Made by a program: the position numbers and the translations under genes. Under the pieces are notes generated by a model. It did not search any database. It saw only the letters and a program-made list of their open reading frames with translations, and was not told the origin of the DNA. This document shows positions 18,092-27,164 of a DNA stretch of 64,000 bases, in pieces. Positions within the stretch are counted from its first letter, which is position 1; each line of letters opens with the position of its first letter. This DNA comes from Phycisphaeraceae bacterium. Lineage in GTDB: Bacteria > Planctomycetota > Phycisphaerae > Phycisphaerales > SM1A02. The stretch covers positions 186,001 through 250,000 of the forward strand of contig JAHBWY010000004.1 in the NCBI GenBank assembly GCA_019636735.1, written 5' to 3'.

Positions 18092-18120
18092 TTGACAGTG
18101 CACCAAACGCTCGATAGAGT
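18092..18120 (+). promoter_or_regulatory. Promoter of the phasin gene
   Basis: A perfect TTGACA at 18092-18097 is followed, after 17 bases, by TAGAGT at 18115-18120 (four of six matches to TATAAT). It lies just ahead of the phasin start at 18130, leaving almost no leader, so either the transcript has a very short leader or the true -10 differs. Confidence 0.5.
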
Positions 18121-18129
18121 TCTCGCACC

Positions 18130-18681
18130 ATGAGCACTTCAACCACCACCAAGCCCGTCAACGAAACCGTGACCAACGCAGCCAACGAGGCCGCGCAGGC
18201 CTGCTGCCGCACCGCTGCCGATGCCTTCAAGGCCGGTGTCGAGGCGAACCAGAAGCTCTTCACCTCCATGGCGAACAGCTTCTCCGAGACCTTCAGCCGC
18301 ACCTGGAACCCGATGGCGTTCAATCCCATGAGCCAGTGGGCGACGACCACCGGCGCGAACACCATGCCCGCCGCCTTCGAGCGCATGACGCAGGCCATGA
18401 ACACCATGGTCGACGCCAACGCCCGCTTCGCGAGCGAGTGCAACGCGCTCTTCGTCGACGCGATGCGTGCCCACGCCCGCACCCTCGAGCGCTCCGGTGC
18501 CCTCATGCTGAACCACTTCACGGGCAAGACTGCGAAGCCGACCCCGGACGCGGCCCGCGAGATCATGGACGAGTGCACGACCTTCGCCCGTCAGATGAGC
18601 GAGCGCACCACCAAGATGACCGCTGATCACGCTCGCCAGGTCTCCCAGGTCATGGATCACTTCCTGACCTGCAAGGCCTGA
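18130..18681 (+). CDS. Phasin family protein
   Basis: A 183-residue protein made almost wholly of amphipathic helices with no signal peptide, rich in Ala, Thr and Met. Segments such as ADAFKAGVEANQKLFTSMAN, FERMTQAMNTMVDANARFAS and TTFARQMSERTTKMTADHAR have the heptad-like pattern of phasins, which coat PHA granules in the cytoplasm. Its place between phaR and phaE-phaC supports the call strongly; sequence alone would support it only moderately, as phasins diverge fast. Two adjacent Cys (QACC) near residue 24 are unusual. A stem-loop follows the stop, so this gene can be transcribed to a high level independently of the synthase genes, as is usual for phasins. No good Shine-Dalgarno is seen. 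Confidence 0.75.
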   Translation: MSTSTTTKPVNETVTNAANEAAQACCRTAADAFKAGVEANQKLFTSMANSFSETFSRTWNPMAFNPMSQWATTTGANTMPAAFERMTQAMNTMVDANARFASECNALFVDAMRAHARTLERSGALMLNHFTGKTAKPTPDAAREIMDECTTFARQMSERTTKMTADHARQVSQVMDHFLTCKA

Positions 18682-18699
18682 GATCAGGATTGACTCTCA

Positions 18700-18737
18700 C
18701 CGCCGCATCGGGACCCTTCCCGGTGCGGCGGCTTTTC
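18700..18737 (+). terminator. Terminator or attenuator between phasin gene and phaE
   Basis: CCGCCGCATCGGG (18700-18712) pairs with CCCGGTGCGGCGG (18719-18731) at 12 of 13 positions around a 6-base loop, followed by CTTTTC. It lies between the phasin stop and the phaE ribosome site, so it may give strong phasin and weaker synthase expression from one promoter. Confidence 0.75.
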
Positions 18738-18771
18738 AATGGAACGACTGAGGCAAGGAGAGCCTTCCACC

Positions 18772-19401
18772 ATGGCTGACGCGAACCACCACTCCACGAA
18801 CGCGGCCGCCGATCCGCTGCTGGGATTCTGGCGGGACCTCTGGGCGCGCTCCGCCGCGGCGGCAGGGGGCGCTGCGACCCAGGGCGGAGCGGGCTTTCCC
18901 CCGATGAATCCCCTCGGTTCGATGCCCGGCATGTCGCCTGGAGCGGAGGGCTTCACCGGCTTCACACCCGAAGCGATGCGCCGCATGCAGAACGCCTTCT
19001 TCGAGGCGATGGCGCAGCACGCCGAGCAGTGGATGAAGAGTCCGCAGTTCCTCGAGTCGCTCAAGCGATCGATGGACCGCGCGCTCGACTTCCGCCGGCA
19101 GATGGATGACTTCCTTCAGTCGAACATGGCGACGGCATTCGAAGCGGCGACTGGCGGCGCCAATTCCGAGGTCATGGGAGCCATTCGTCAGACGGCGTCG
19201 CAGATCGAGGCTCAGATGAGCCGTCTCCATGAACGCCTCGATGCGATCGAGGCCCGTACGGGCGGTGCCCCGACGCGGGCGTCGAAGTCCACCGCGAAGA
19301 GTGGCCGCGGCGCTGAAGGTCGCTCCGCGTCGCGTTCACGCAGCAGCGGAAGCGCCGCACGGCGCGCCTCGTCGACGGCCTCGCGTCGCACCCGACCCTG
19401 A
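18772..19401 (+). CDS. phaE: Class III PHA synthase subunit PhaE-like
   Basis: A 209-residue helical cytoplasmic protein. The core of about residues 55-155 (EAMRRMQNAFFEAMAQHAEQ, SLKRSMDRALDFRRQMDDFL, GAIRQTASQIEAQMSRLHER) resembles the C-terminal helical part of PhaE/PhaR, the non-catalytic partner that class III and IV PHA synthases need. A basic Ser/Arg/Lys-rich tail (about 160-209) may bind DNA or granules and is not usual for PhaE. It stands directly before phaC, as in class III operons. The ATG at 18772 follows AAGGAG at a rather long 11-base spacing; an ATG at 18739 lies in the same frame but has no ribosome site. Another phasin is the alternative reading. Confidence 0.7.
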   Translation: MADANHHSTNAAADPLLGFWRDLWARSAAAAGGAATQGGAGFPPMNPLGSMPGMSPGAEGFTGFTPEAMRRMQNAFFEAMAQHAEQWMKSPQFLESLKRSMDRALDFRRQMDDFLQSNMATAFEAATGGANSEVMGAIRQTASQIEAQMSRLHERLDAIEARTGGAPTRASKSTAKSGRGAEGRSASRSRSSGSAARRASSTASRRTRP

Positions 19402-19451
19402 GTTGAATCTTCTTCTGCGCTCATCTTTGGCTCATCCTTGAGAACCAGTCC

Positions 19452-20654
19452 ATGACGACCTCATCCACCTCGAATGCCGGTCCTTCGTCCGCCCAGTGGT
19501 TCGATCCGATGGGCGCCATGCGCGCGTGGCAGGGGGAGTGGGAGTCGGTACTGCGAAAGAGCGCTGCCATGCCCAAGGTGATGGAGGCGCTTCTGAAGAC
19601 CCGAAAGGGCTGCACGCCCCACGAGGTCGTCTTCACCGAGAGTCCGGTGCGCCTGCTCCGATACACGGGCACTTCGCCAAAGCGGCATGGAACTCCGGTT
19701 CTCTTCGTCTTCGCGCTCGTCAATCGCCCCTATGTCCTCGACATTCTCCCGCACAAGAGCGTCATCAGGCAGTACCTCGACGCGGGCTTCGATGTCTACA
19801 TGATCGACTGGGGCGTGCCCTCGCCGGCTGATGCCTCGAAGACCTTGCATGACTACATCGAGGGCCATCTGCATCGAGCAGTGACGCGCATCCTCGACCT
19901 GACCGGCGCGCCCGATCTGCATCTGGTCGGCTACTGCATGGGCGGCACGATGTCGGCCATGTACACCTCGCTGCACCAGGAACTGGTGCGCTCCCTCACG
20001 CTCATGGCGGCACCGATCGACTGGTCGAGTCGTGACTCACTGCTGCTTCAATGGACCGATCCGAAGTACTTCGATGTCGATGCCGTCGTCGACACCTTCG
20101 GCTTGATTCCGCCGTCGTTCCTCGGCAACTCCTTCGCGATGCTGAAGCCCGTCGCCAACACCTTCCAGAAGTGGCAGGGCTTCTACGACAAGATGGATGA
20201 TGAGAAGTTCCTCGAGGACTTCTTCGCAATGGAAGTATGGAGCAATGACAACATTCCCATCAGCGGCGAGGTCTATCGCGACTTCGTCAAGTACGGCTTC
20301 CAGCAGAACCTGCTGGTGAAGGGCCGCTTCCCGCTGGGGCGACATCGGATTTCGCTTGAGAACATCCACTGTCCGGTGCTGAACCTGACCGCCGATGCCG
20401 ATCATCTGGTCCTTCCCTGTCAGAGCACGCCGCTGCGCGAGTGCGTCGGCTCGAGCGACTTCAGCGAAATGAGCGTGAAGGCGGGGCACATCGGCCTGAG
20501 TGTCGGTTCCCGCTCCCACAAGGAAATCTGGCCGAAGGCCACCGCATGGATGGCCGAGCGTTCGATGCCGATTGAAAGCGAGCCACCGCGCGCGTCGCGC
20601 CGTGGTCGCACCGGGGTCACCTCGAAGTCAACGAAGGGACGAAGGAAGTCGTGA
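19452..20654 (+). CDS. phaC: Class III polyhydroxyalkanoate synthase catalytic subunit
   Basis: A 400-residue alpha/beta-hydrolase-fold enzyme that polymerises (R)-3-hydroxyacyl-CoA into PHA at the granule surface. The length is that of class III PhaC (about 355-400), not class I (about 590). The lipase-like box is GYCMGG with nucleophile Cys162; the general acid/base residues are the Asp in TADADHLV (Asp315 or Asp317) and His346 in KAGHIG, matching the Cys-Asp-His triad. Other family landmarks are PVLFVFALVNRPYVLDILP, FDVYMIDWG, and DFFAMEVWSNDNIPISGEVY. A basic tail ends the protein. It follows phaE, and its stop overlaps the next start by four bases (GTGA). Confidence 0.93.
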   Translation: MTTSSTSNAGPSSAQWFDPMGAMRAWQGEWESVLRKSAAMPKVMEALLKTRKGCTPHEVVFTESPVRLLRYTGTSPKRHGTPVLFVFALVNRPYVLDILPHKSVIRQYLDAGFDVYMIDWGVPSPADASKTLHDYIEGHLHRAVTRILDLTGAPDLHLVGYCMGGTMSAMYTSLHQELVRSLTLMAAPIDWSSRDSLLLQWTDPKYFDVDAVVDTFGLIPPSFLGNSFAMLKPVANTFQKWQGFYDKMDDEKFLEDFFAMEVWSNDNIPISGEVYRDFVKYGFQQNLLVKGRFPLGRHRISLENIHCPVLNLTADADHLVLPCQSTPLRECVGSSDFSEMSVKAGHIGLSVGSRSHKEIWPKATAWMAERSMPIESEPPRASRRGRTGVTSKSTKGRRKS

Positions 20655-21508
20655 TCCACTCAGCCCGCAACGCGTCGGAGTTCTCTCCCGTGGTCGATCT
20701 ATCCAAGCGAGTCGCCGTCATTACCGGTGGCGCCAGTGGCATTGCCCGCGCCGTCGCCCGTCAACTGGCCGTGGAAGGTGCGAGGGCCATCGCCCTCGTT
20801 GACATCTCCGAGGCGGTGCGTGGCGCAGCGGAGGCCATCAACCAGGAGATCGGGCGTGCGGTGGTCACTCCCTTCCAAGGTGATGTGACCGATCCGGCGT
20901 TCCGAACGATGGTCTTCTCCGAGATGAAGCGCCTGCACGGCGGTGTGCAGATCTGCGTCCCCGCGGCGGGCATCGTCCGCGATGGCCTCGCCGTCAAGGT
21001 CGACAAGGAGACCAAGAAGGCGAAGCTCTACGACCCCGCGCTGATGCAGCAGACCATCGCCGTCAATCTGGTGGCGGCCACCTACTGGGCGATGGAGACC
21101 GTGGCGAGCGTGGCCGAGCAGCGAGCCGCTCAGGGGCTCGGCGCCTGGAGCGGTCAGGAAGAAGTGCAGGGCGAGGTCGTCTTCATCGGGTCGATCTCCA
21201 GTGCCGGCAACAAGGGCCAGATTGCCTACGCCTCCACCAAGGCGGCGCTCGAGGGCGTGCAATCCACTCTCGCCAAGGAAGCCATCTTCTACGGCGTGCG
21301 CGTGGCGATCGTGCATCCGGGATTCACCGACACGCCGATGGTGCGGGCCATGAACCCCGCCATCATCAAGGAGCATGTGCTCCCGCGAACGCAGCTCGGT
21401 CGACTGCTGAAGGCGGAAGAAGTCGCGGACGCCATCTGCTTCATGATCCGGAACCCCGCCGTCAGCGGGGCGCTCTGGGCCGACGCCGGTTGGCACCCTG
21501 CGGCGTAA
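20651..21508 (+). CDS. Short-chain dehydrogenase/reductase in the PHA operon
   Basis: A 285-residue SDR with a GTG start that overlaps the phaC stop by four bases, so it is coupled to PHA synthase. Classic features are the nucleotide loop TGGASGIARAV (one Gly of TGxxxGIG replaced by Ala), the catalytic Ser in SISSAGNK and YASTK as the Tyr-x3-Lys pair. An acidic Asp after beta-2 (LVDIS) points to NAD(H) rather than NADP(H). It most resembles the 3-hydroxyacyl-CoA dehydrogenase type II group. An insertion around EQRAAQGLGAWSGQEEVQGE is also characteristic of that group. A role in supplying or oxidising 3-hydroxyacyl-CoA is likely from its place; the exact reaction is not certain. Confidence 0.8.
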   Translation: MIHSARNASEFSPVVDLSKRVAVITGGASGIARAVARQLAVEGARAIALVDISEAVRGAAEAINQEIGRAVVTPFQGDVTDPAFRTMVFSEMKRLHGGVQICVPAAGIVRDGLAVKVDKETKKAKLYDPALMQQTIAVNLVAATYWAMETVASVAEQRAAQGLGAWSGQEEVQGEVVFIGSISSAGNKGQIAYASTKAALEGVQSTLAKEAIFYGVRVAIVHPGFTDTPMVRAMNPAIIKEHVLPRTQLGRLLKAEEVADAICFMIRNPAVSGALWADAGWHPAA

Positions 21509-21606
21509 CCTCATCGGCCTGCGCGGGCTAGACTGCATCCCTTCTGTCGGCGTGGGACTGGTCGCCTCCGCGCCGTGGTGAACTCGGCGGCCACGAGGAG
21601 AGTCGG

Positions 21607-22353
21607 ATGCTTCCACTTCAGGGTCGTGTGGCGCTTGTGACCGGTGCAGGCCGAGGAATCGGCAGGGCCATTGCCTTGGCGCTCGCCCGTCACGGCGCCG
21701 ATATCGCGATCAACTACGCCAGCAACGACAAGGCCGCGGAGGAGGTCCGTGACCAGATCCGCGCCATGGGGCGCCGCGCCGAACTCTTCAAGTGCAACAT
21801 TGCCGACGACTCGGCCGTGCACACCATGGGCGATGAGGTGCTCAAGACCTTCTCCAAGGTCGACATCCTCGTCAACAACGCAGGCATCACACGCGACAAG
21901 ACCTTCCTGAAGATGACCCACACCGAGTGGGATGAGGTCGTGAATGTGAACCTGAAGGGGCCGGTGCAGATGACGCACCTCTTCCTTCCGCAGATGGTGC
22001 AGAACAACTGGGGGCGCGTCATCAACATCACGAGCGTGATCGGGCAGATGGGCAACTTCGGTCAGGCGAACTACGCCGCGGCCAAGGGTGGTCTCGATGC
22101 CTTCACGAAGAGCGTGGCCCGCGAAGTGGCTCGCAAGGGGGTCACCGTGAACTGCGTCGCCCCCGGCTTCATCCGCACCGACATGACGGCCGCGGTGCCC
22201 GAAAAGGCCCTCGAGCACATCAAGACCATCACGCCGATGGGTCGCATGGGCGAAGCGGAGGAGATCGCGGAAGTCGTGGCGTTCCTCGCCTCTCCGTCAG
22301 CGTCGTTCGTCACCGGACAGGAGATCGGCGTCAACGGCGGCCTCTACATGTAA
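21607..22353 (+). CDS. phaB: Acetoacetyl-CoA reductase PhaB / FabG-like SDR
   Basis: A 248-residue NADPH-dependent short-chain dehydrogenase. GAGGAGAG precedes the ATG. It has TGAGRGIG (13-19) for cofactor binding, NNAG, the Ser of INITSVIGQMGNFGQ and YAAAK. The segment GITRDKTFLKMTHTEWDEVVN and the QxGNFGQxNYAAAKxG motif are shared with PhaB, which reduces acetoacetyl-CoA to (R)-3-hydroxybutyryl-CoA, the PhaC substrate. FabG of fatty-acid synthesis is the close alternative; absence of acpP or fab neighbours and presence of phaC favour PhaB. It lies 98 bases after the SDR gene. No beta-ketothiolase (phaA) is in the window. Confidence 0.85.
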   Translation: MLPLQGRVALVTGAGRGIGRAIALALARHGADIAINYASNDKAAEEVRDQIRAMGRRAELFKCNIADDSAVHTMGDEVLKTFSKVDILVNNAGITRDKTFLKMTHTEWDEVVNVNLKGPVQMTHLFLPQMVQNNWGRVINITSVIGQMGNFGQANYAAAKGGLDAFTKSVAREVARKGVTVNCVAPGFIRTDMTAAVPEKALEHIKTITPMGRMGEAEEIAEVVAFLASPSASFVTGQEIGVNGGLYM

Positions 22354-23030
22354 GGTCCGTCTGCGACGGGCGTGATCTGCACGCAGCACACGGCGCTTCG
22401 GAGCGACCGTCCAACTCCGCTCGATCCGCGACCGTGCGGCGAGTGATCGTCACGCCGAAGTCGTGCGCCTCTCTCAACCGGGCCGCAGCGGCGAACTCTC
22501 TTGTGTGCACAGTCGATGGGCTGGCACCGCGAGCGCCATGCCCAGCAGTGGCGCGGTGAGGTCGATCCACAGGTGTCGGAGGTCACCGGAGATCAGCGGT
22601 GGTGCGCGTCGCATCAGAGAGCGCTCGGAAGAGCGTGAAGTCCATCAGTCTGTCGATGGGCCGCGGGCATGAGGCGGCGAGTCGAGGAGTGGCGGGCCGC
22701 GAAACGCCGACCGATCGCCAGCGAGCGAGTCCGGAGGAGCGCGGGGGGGCGCATAGATTTGCGTGCTTGCGTCACAATGCAAGTGTAGCGGCGGCCCTCT
22801 GTGGGTTCAACCGATCCGCCGGGCGTGCGGACTTCGAGCGTCGGCTGGAATCGGCGCTTCGAGAAGTCGTGGCCACCGATGGGCGGCGTGACCACGAGCG
22901 TCCCTGTCACACGCGAAAGTGTGACTCGCCAGCCGTGACGCGCCTCGATGGCTCGCCGCGCCACCATCCCTGTGGTTTCGGCCGAGGACATTGAGCGCCA
23001 GCAGCGGCGCGCGGGTTCTGAAATGGTCTT
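22354..23030. other. Gene-free region between phaB and the subtilase
   Basis: These 677 bases lie between two convergent genes. Short open frames exist on both strands but are Arg/Ser/Gly-rich without any fold-like pattern or ribosome site. No tRNA shape, long repeat or strong stem-loop was seen. A weak CTTGC/GCAAG repeat sits near 22770-22790. Confidence 0.5.
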
Positions 23031-25508
23031 CTACGACCAGTTGCCAAGGAGGATGGCGATATCGGCGCCGTTGGTCGTGCCATCTCCGTTGAGGTCGCCA
23101 AGTGAAGTGCCCCAGGCGCCGAGCAGGATCGCGAGATCGGCGCCATTCACCACGCCGTCCCCATTCAGGTCGCCGGGGATCGGGGGAGAGCCCCCGTCGC
23201 AGGCCACATAGACGGCCGTCACCTTCACACTCGACACCATGAGACCGAGGTTGAAGAAGGCGAAGTCGAGATTGCTGAAGAAGCTCCATGTGATCGGAAC
23301 CGTCTGCCCTTCGAGCGCGGTGAGATCGATGCTCTTGGACTGCCACCAGTTTGTGTTGGCGAGCGCACACTGAACTGACCCTGCGCCAAAGGTGCCTCCG
23401 CTCATGAAGCCGGGGAAGAGTGCCTGCTGGTGATAGCAGAAGGTGGCGGTGATCACGCCAAGAGATCGCACGGCGGGCAGCGCGATGGGTGGTGAGCTCA
23501 GCGTGCCGGAGTGGATGCCGTCGTAACTGCAGAAGAGTGTCTCGCCGTAGTAGGCGAACTGGGTGGGAATCGCGCCACCGCAGCCCGAAACGAGCGGGCC
23601 GCACTGCGAGACGAGTTTCCAAAGCCCGGAGGTGGTCCAGCCCGGCGGAAGACCGCCTGAGAAGTTCGCCTCATAGAGCACCTCGGAGACCACTTCGCCC
23701 ACCTTCGGCTTGAAGGTGGTGTTCGGTGCGTCGGCGGGCACCGTGCGGATTGTCCCGCCGCTTCCCTCGGCAATCGCGAAGTACTCCGGCGTGCTCCCGC
23801 AGTAGGGGGCCGGAAGCGTCGCGACATAGAGATCGCCCTCCACATGCACGAGCGGATAGCCGGAGAATGGCAGCGACGGGCTCGGCCGATAGCGGACCTT
23901 GGCGCTCCCCGGGACCAGGGATTCGCCGTTCTGCACGATGCGCGCATGCACCTTGATGGGCTGGCCCGGCGGCACGAAGTCCGGTGCGCCCCCCGGCACG
24001 CTCAAGCCGAAGTCGCAGAATGCCTCTGCGGCCTGGACCGCGGCCAGCGCATCGGGAACTCCGAAGCCGTAACTGTTGTCCTTGCCGGGCGGACCAACAT
24101 CAACTGCGGTATCGAAGATGATCTGATGGACCACCTCGGGGGCGAGATCGGGGCACGCCTGCCGAATCAGCGCGGCAACACCCGCCACATGCGGCGTGGC
24201 CATCGAGGTTCCGCTGGCCAAGGCGTACCCACCGCCCTGAACCGAGGAACGGATCGCCACACCAGGCGCTGCAATCTCAGGCTTCACGGCGGGCAGACCC
24301 GAGGGCGTGCATGCCGATGGACCGCGTGAGGAAAAGTCGGCGATGGGCCAACCCTCGACGCCCGCGTTTATGGCACCGACGGCGACCGTTCGCAGGTGGC
24401 TCGTCGCGCGATCGGCCGGGCGCCGCAATCCGGCGGCGCCCTCATTGCCCGCCGCGAACATGATCACCACGCCCGCGGCTTCCGCGTTGTCGAGGAAGGA
24501 CCAGAAGAGGTCGTCGCATGGCGCAATGCCGAAGCCGTTGGGGATCCCCCAGGAGTTGAAGCAGACATCGGGAACGCCGAAGCCGCTCGCAGGGTTGCCA
24601 TCGGGATTGACGATCCACTGCAGCGCCGCGATCGCTCCGGAAAGCGTCTGTTCCACGGTTCCACGGTCGATCACGGCCGCGTGCATCCACATCGCGCCTG
24701 GCGCGACGCCGATCTGCTCACCCGGGGCACCACCAATTGCACTGCCCATCGTGTGCGAGCCATGGCTGTTGGCGGCGAACTCCGTGGGGAACGAAGTGTT
24801 GGTGATGGGGTCGAACCACGCCCACTCGGGATGTCCGGCGTAGGCGGGAGTTGATCCGAGCCAGCGCGACGCGAGCGCCGGGTGAGCTCCATCGACGCCA
24901 CTGTCGAGCGACGCGATGATTCGTCCGGTGCCTGTGTAGCCGAGCGCCCATGCTGCGGGAACTTGGAGCGCCGTCAACCCGGGTGTGATCGTGGTGGCGA
25001 CGCCGCCCTCATCGTGAGGCACCGCCATCGCCTGGGCCACGGCATCAGGGCCGCCCGCCTGCACGGGCGCGGTGGCTTCGATGGGCGGATCAACAGTGAT
25101 GCGCCGAACATCAGGATGCGCCGCAATGGCCTCGATCGCGTTCACTGAGGCAGCGACGGCGATGGCGTTCACCAGCCACAGCGGCCGAACTTCGGTCAGG
25201 GCTCCGCTCTGCTGGAGCGGAGCCAGCGCATTCAGCACACCGACCTGCGATGCCTGCGCCGTTGACGCCAGTTCCATCACGACTCGGCGGTTGCGCTCGC
25301 GAAGGGATGCACGCTCCGCGGCCAACGCACTCTTCACCGCATTGATGTCAGCTTGTGTGTGCAGGAAGACGAGGGCCCGAATCGGCTCTCCCGGAGCAGC
25401 CGCCGCCATCATGTGGCGCAGATCCCCATCGATGAGATCAGGCTTGGAGTTCGCGGCTCCGGCCACCAGCGCGAGAGACAGGCAGACCGATGTCACGACC
25501 ATGAGCAC
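23031..25508 (-). CDS. Secreted subtilisin-like (S8) serine peptidase with dockerin-like tail
   Basis: An 825-residue exported protease. A signal peptide (LALVAGAANS) is followed by an inhibitor-I9-like propeptide (about 25-130, RALVFLHTQADINAVKSALA). The catalytic domain has Asp202 (SLDSGVDGAHP), His250 (SHGSHTMG) and Ser435 (GTSMATPHVAG). A CARDB/beta-rich region follows, then a jelly-roll-like part (about 620-765), and the protein ends in two dockerin-like calcium loops ([40 protein letters not shown]). It probably degrades external protein, with the tail anchoring it to the surface or to a partner. The promoter lies in the 187 bases between its start and the mobile island, so the insertion may have changed its upstream region. 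Confidence 0.92.
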   Translation of the reverse strand: MLMVVTSVCLSLALVAGAANSKPDLIDGDLRHMMAAAAPGEPIRALVFLHTQADINAVKSALAAERASLRERNRRVVMELASTAQASQVGVLNALAPLQQSGALTEVRPLWLVNAIAVAASVNAIEAIAAHPDVRRITVDPPIEATAPVQAGGPDAVAQAMAVPHDEGGVATTITPGLTALQVPAAWALGYTGTGRIIASLDSGVDGAHPALASRWLGSTPAYAGHPEWAWFDPITNTSFPTEFAANSHGSHTMGSAIGGAPGEQIGVAPGAMWMHAAVIDRGTVEQTLSGAIAALQWIVNPDGNPASGFGVPDVCFNSWGIPNGFGIAPCDDLFWSFLDNAEAAGVVIMFAAGNEGAAGLRRPADRATSHLRTVAVGAINAGVEGWPIADFSSRGPSACTPSGLPAVKPEIAAPGVAIRSSVQGGGYALASGTSMATPHVAGVAALIRQACPDLAPEVVHQIIFDTAVDVGPPGKDNSYGFGVPDALAAVQAAEAFCDFGLSVPGGAPDFVPPGQPIKVHARIVQNGESLVPGSAKVRYRPSPSLPFSGYPLVHVEGDLYVATLPAPYCGSTPEYFAIAEGSGGTIRTVPADAPNTTFKPKVGEVVSEVLYEANFSGGLPPGWTTSGLWKLVSQCGPLVSGCGGAIPTQFAYYGETLFCSYDGIHSGTLSSPPIALPAVRSLGVITATFCYHQQALFPGFMSGGTFGAGSVQCALANTNWWQSKSIDLTALEGQTVPITWSFFSNLDFAFFNLGLMVSSVKVTAVYVACDGGSPPIPGDLNGDGVVNGADLAILLGAWGTSLGDLNGDGTTNGADIAILLGNWS

Positions 25509-25695
25509 ACACCTTCCTCACCGCGAGTCTTCAGTCGCCCTGTGGAACTCGCCGAGGCTGAAGGGTAACGAAGTCGCCTCCGAGCGGTGGATGATGCCGA
25601 TCGAAGTCAATGGGTCGGGGCGATGGCTCCGATCCTTCCGGTCCAGATGAGCAGCTTCGCAACATTGTGCCTGAATCGAGCCCCCTGAGGCCCGC

Positions 25696-25703
25696 TCCAT
25701 TGC
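25696..25703. repeat. Target site duplication, left edge of the mobile island
   Basis: TCCATTGC lies immediately outside the left end of IS256-A. The same 8 bases lie immediately outside the far end of the truncated IS256-A copy at 41164-41171. Eight bases is the usual duplication size of the IS256 family. Confidence 0.8.
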
Positions 25704-27164
25704 GGTAGCGTCCGTCAAGTTGCGCACAATTGATCAAGCAGCCTCCGTGGGAAGGTGATCGCTGGCAAGGCGGAGCCCCCATCAAGAGGGGCGCAGCCTT
25801 GCCAGCGTGGGGCCGCAGCTACGCCGCTGCGGCCGATGACTCCGCGCGGGACGCATCGAGCTCCCGCAATCGACTCATGTCCATGTACCGCCTCAAGCCC
25901 CACTTCGTCGCCGACATGTGACGAAGCCGGGCCGCCACCAGCATCAGCGCCGACTGGCCGTCCGGGAAGGCTCCCACCACCCGAGTCCGACGACGGATCT
26001 CGCGATTCAGACGCTCGAGCGGGTTGTTCGTCCGAAGACTGCGCCAGTGCTCCCGGGGGAACGACATGTACGACAGCGTCTCCAGCACGCCGGCCCGTAC
26101 GAGCTCCGCTGCCTTCGTCAGCCGAAGCAGCTCGAGCTTCTGCGCGATCACCTTCGACTTCTCCTCCGCGCTCGCGCGATCCTCCTGGGCGTGGATCGTC
26201 TTCAGCATCGCCACGGCCTCCTGCACCCGACCCTTTGGCACCACTGTCATCACATTGCGATAGAAGTGCACCACGCATCGCTGCCACGACGCCTCGGGGA
26301 AGAACTCCCCCAGCGCCTCGACCAGCCCGAGGCACTTGTCGCTCACCACCAGCCGAACACCCCTCAGGCCGCGCTCCTTCAAATGCCGAAGGAACGAGCG
26401 CCAGCTCTCCGTGTCCTCCTTCGTCCCCTCCGCCACTCCAAGGATCTCGCGGAAGCCCTCCTGATTCACCCCGATCGCCACCAGCACCGCCACGCTCTTC
26501 ACCTCCCCGCCCCAGCTCCGCTTCAGCCAGATCCCGTCCAGGTACACGTACGCGTGTTCGCCCTCGATCCGACGGCTGCGCCACGACTCGATCTGGCCGT
26601 ACACCTTCTGCGCCAGACCGCTCACCGTGCTCGCGCTCACCCGCGATCCCCACAGCGCCTCCGTGATGTCCTCCACCCGACGCATGCTCACGCCCGCCAG
26701 GTACATCTCCACCAGCGCCTCCTCCACCGAGCTCTCCCGACGACGATACCGCTCGATGATCATCGACTCGAGCGGCAGCTTTCGAAGCCGCGGAACCTTG
26801 AGCTTCACCGAGCCCGCCTTCGTCTCCAGCGTCCGCTCGTAGCTCCCCGCTCGAGTGTCCAGACGATCCGGCGAACGCTCGTAACGACCAGCCCCGCACG
26901 CCTGGTCCGCCTCCACCTCCAGCATCGCGTTCAGAGTCTGCTCGACCGTCGAACGCACCATCTCGTCCAGATGGCTTCGCACCTTCTCCGCGTCCACCGT
27001 CACCGCCGCTTTCAACGACTCCGTCGCGCACTCCGCGACTTCCGTCGATCCGCTCGCTACGCTGTCCATGCAGCTCTCCTCTGGAAAGGGGTTGTTCCAA
27101 CACACCAACACCTTCCAGCGCGGGAGCTGCTTTTTCAAATCTGCGCAATCTTCCGAACCTTACC
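25704..27164 (-). mobile_element. IS256-family insertion sequence, complete copy (IS256-A)
   Basis: A 1461-bp element with imperfect terminal inverted repeats of about 35 bp (25704-25738 and 27130-27164; both begin GGTA when read inward and share TTGCGCA; 24 of 35 positions agree). It carries one transposase gene. The right end is set by comparison with the remnant at 41163: identity stops exactly there. Confidence 0.85.
25819..27069 (-). CDS. IS256-family (mutator-type) transposase of IS256-A
   Basis: A 416-residue DDE transposase. The start at 27069 (MDSVASGS) has GAGGAG seven bases upstream; the open frame runs further but without a ribosome site. The catalytic triad is Asp178 (YVYLDGIWLKR), Asp244 (VVSDKCLG) and Glu352 (NNPLERLNREI), with the spacing of the family. 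The CVVHFYRN motif before the insertion helix is typical. The N-terminal half binds the ends (RSTVEQTLNAMLEVEADQ, CGAGRYERSPDR). The gene looks intact, so the element may still be active and could also mobilise the right-hand remnant end. Confidence 0.93.
   Translation of the reverse strand: MDSVASGSTEVAECATESLKAAVTVDAEKVRSHLDEMVRSTVEQTLNAMLEVEADQACGAGRYERSPDRLDTRAGSYERTLETKAGSVKLKVPRLRKLPLESMIIERYRRRESSVEEALVEMYLAGVSMRRVEDITEALWGSRVSASTVSGLAQKVYGQIESWRSRRIEGEHAYVYLDGIWLKRSWGGEVKSVAVLVAIGVNQEGFREILGVAEGTKEDTESWRSFLRHLKERGLRGVRLVVSDKCLGLVEALGEFFPEASWQRCVVHFYRNVMTVVPKGRVQEAVAMLKTIHAQEDRASAEEKSKVIAQKLELLRLTKAAELVRAGVLETLSYMSFPREHWRSLRTNNPLERLNREIRRRTRVVGAFPDGQSALMLVAARLRHMSATKWGLRRYMDMSRLRELDASRAESSAAAA

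Noticed and set aside
22599..22994. Open frames on both strands in the phaB-subtilase gap
   Set aside because: Arg/Ser-rich without hydrophobic pattern, no ribosome site and no resemblance to a known family.
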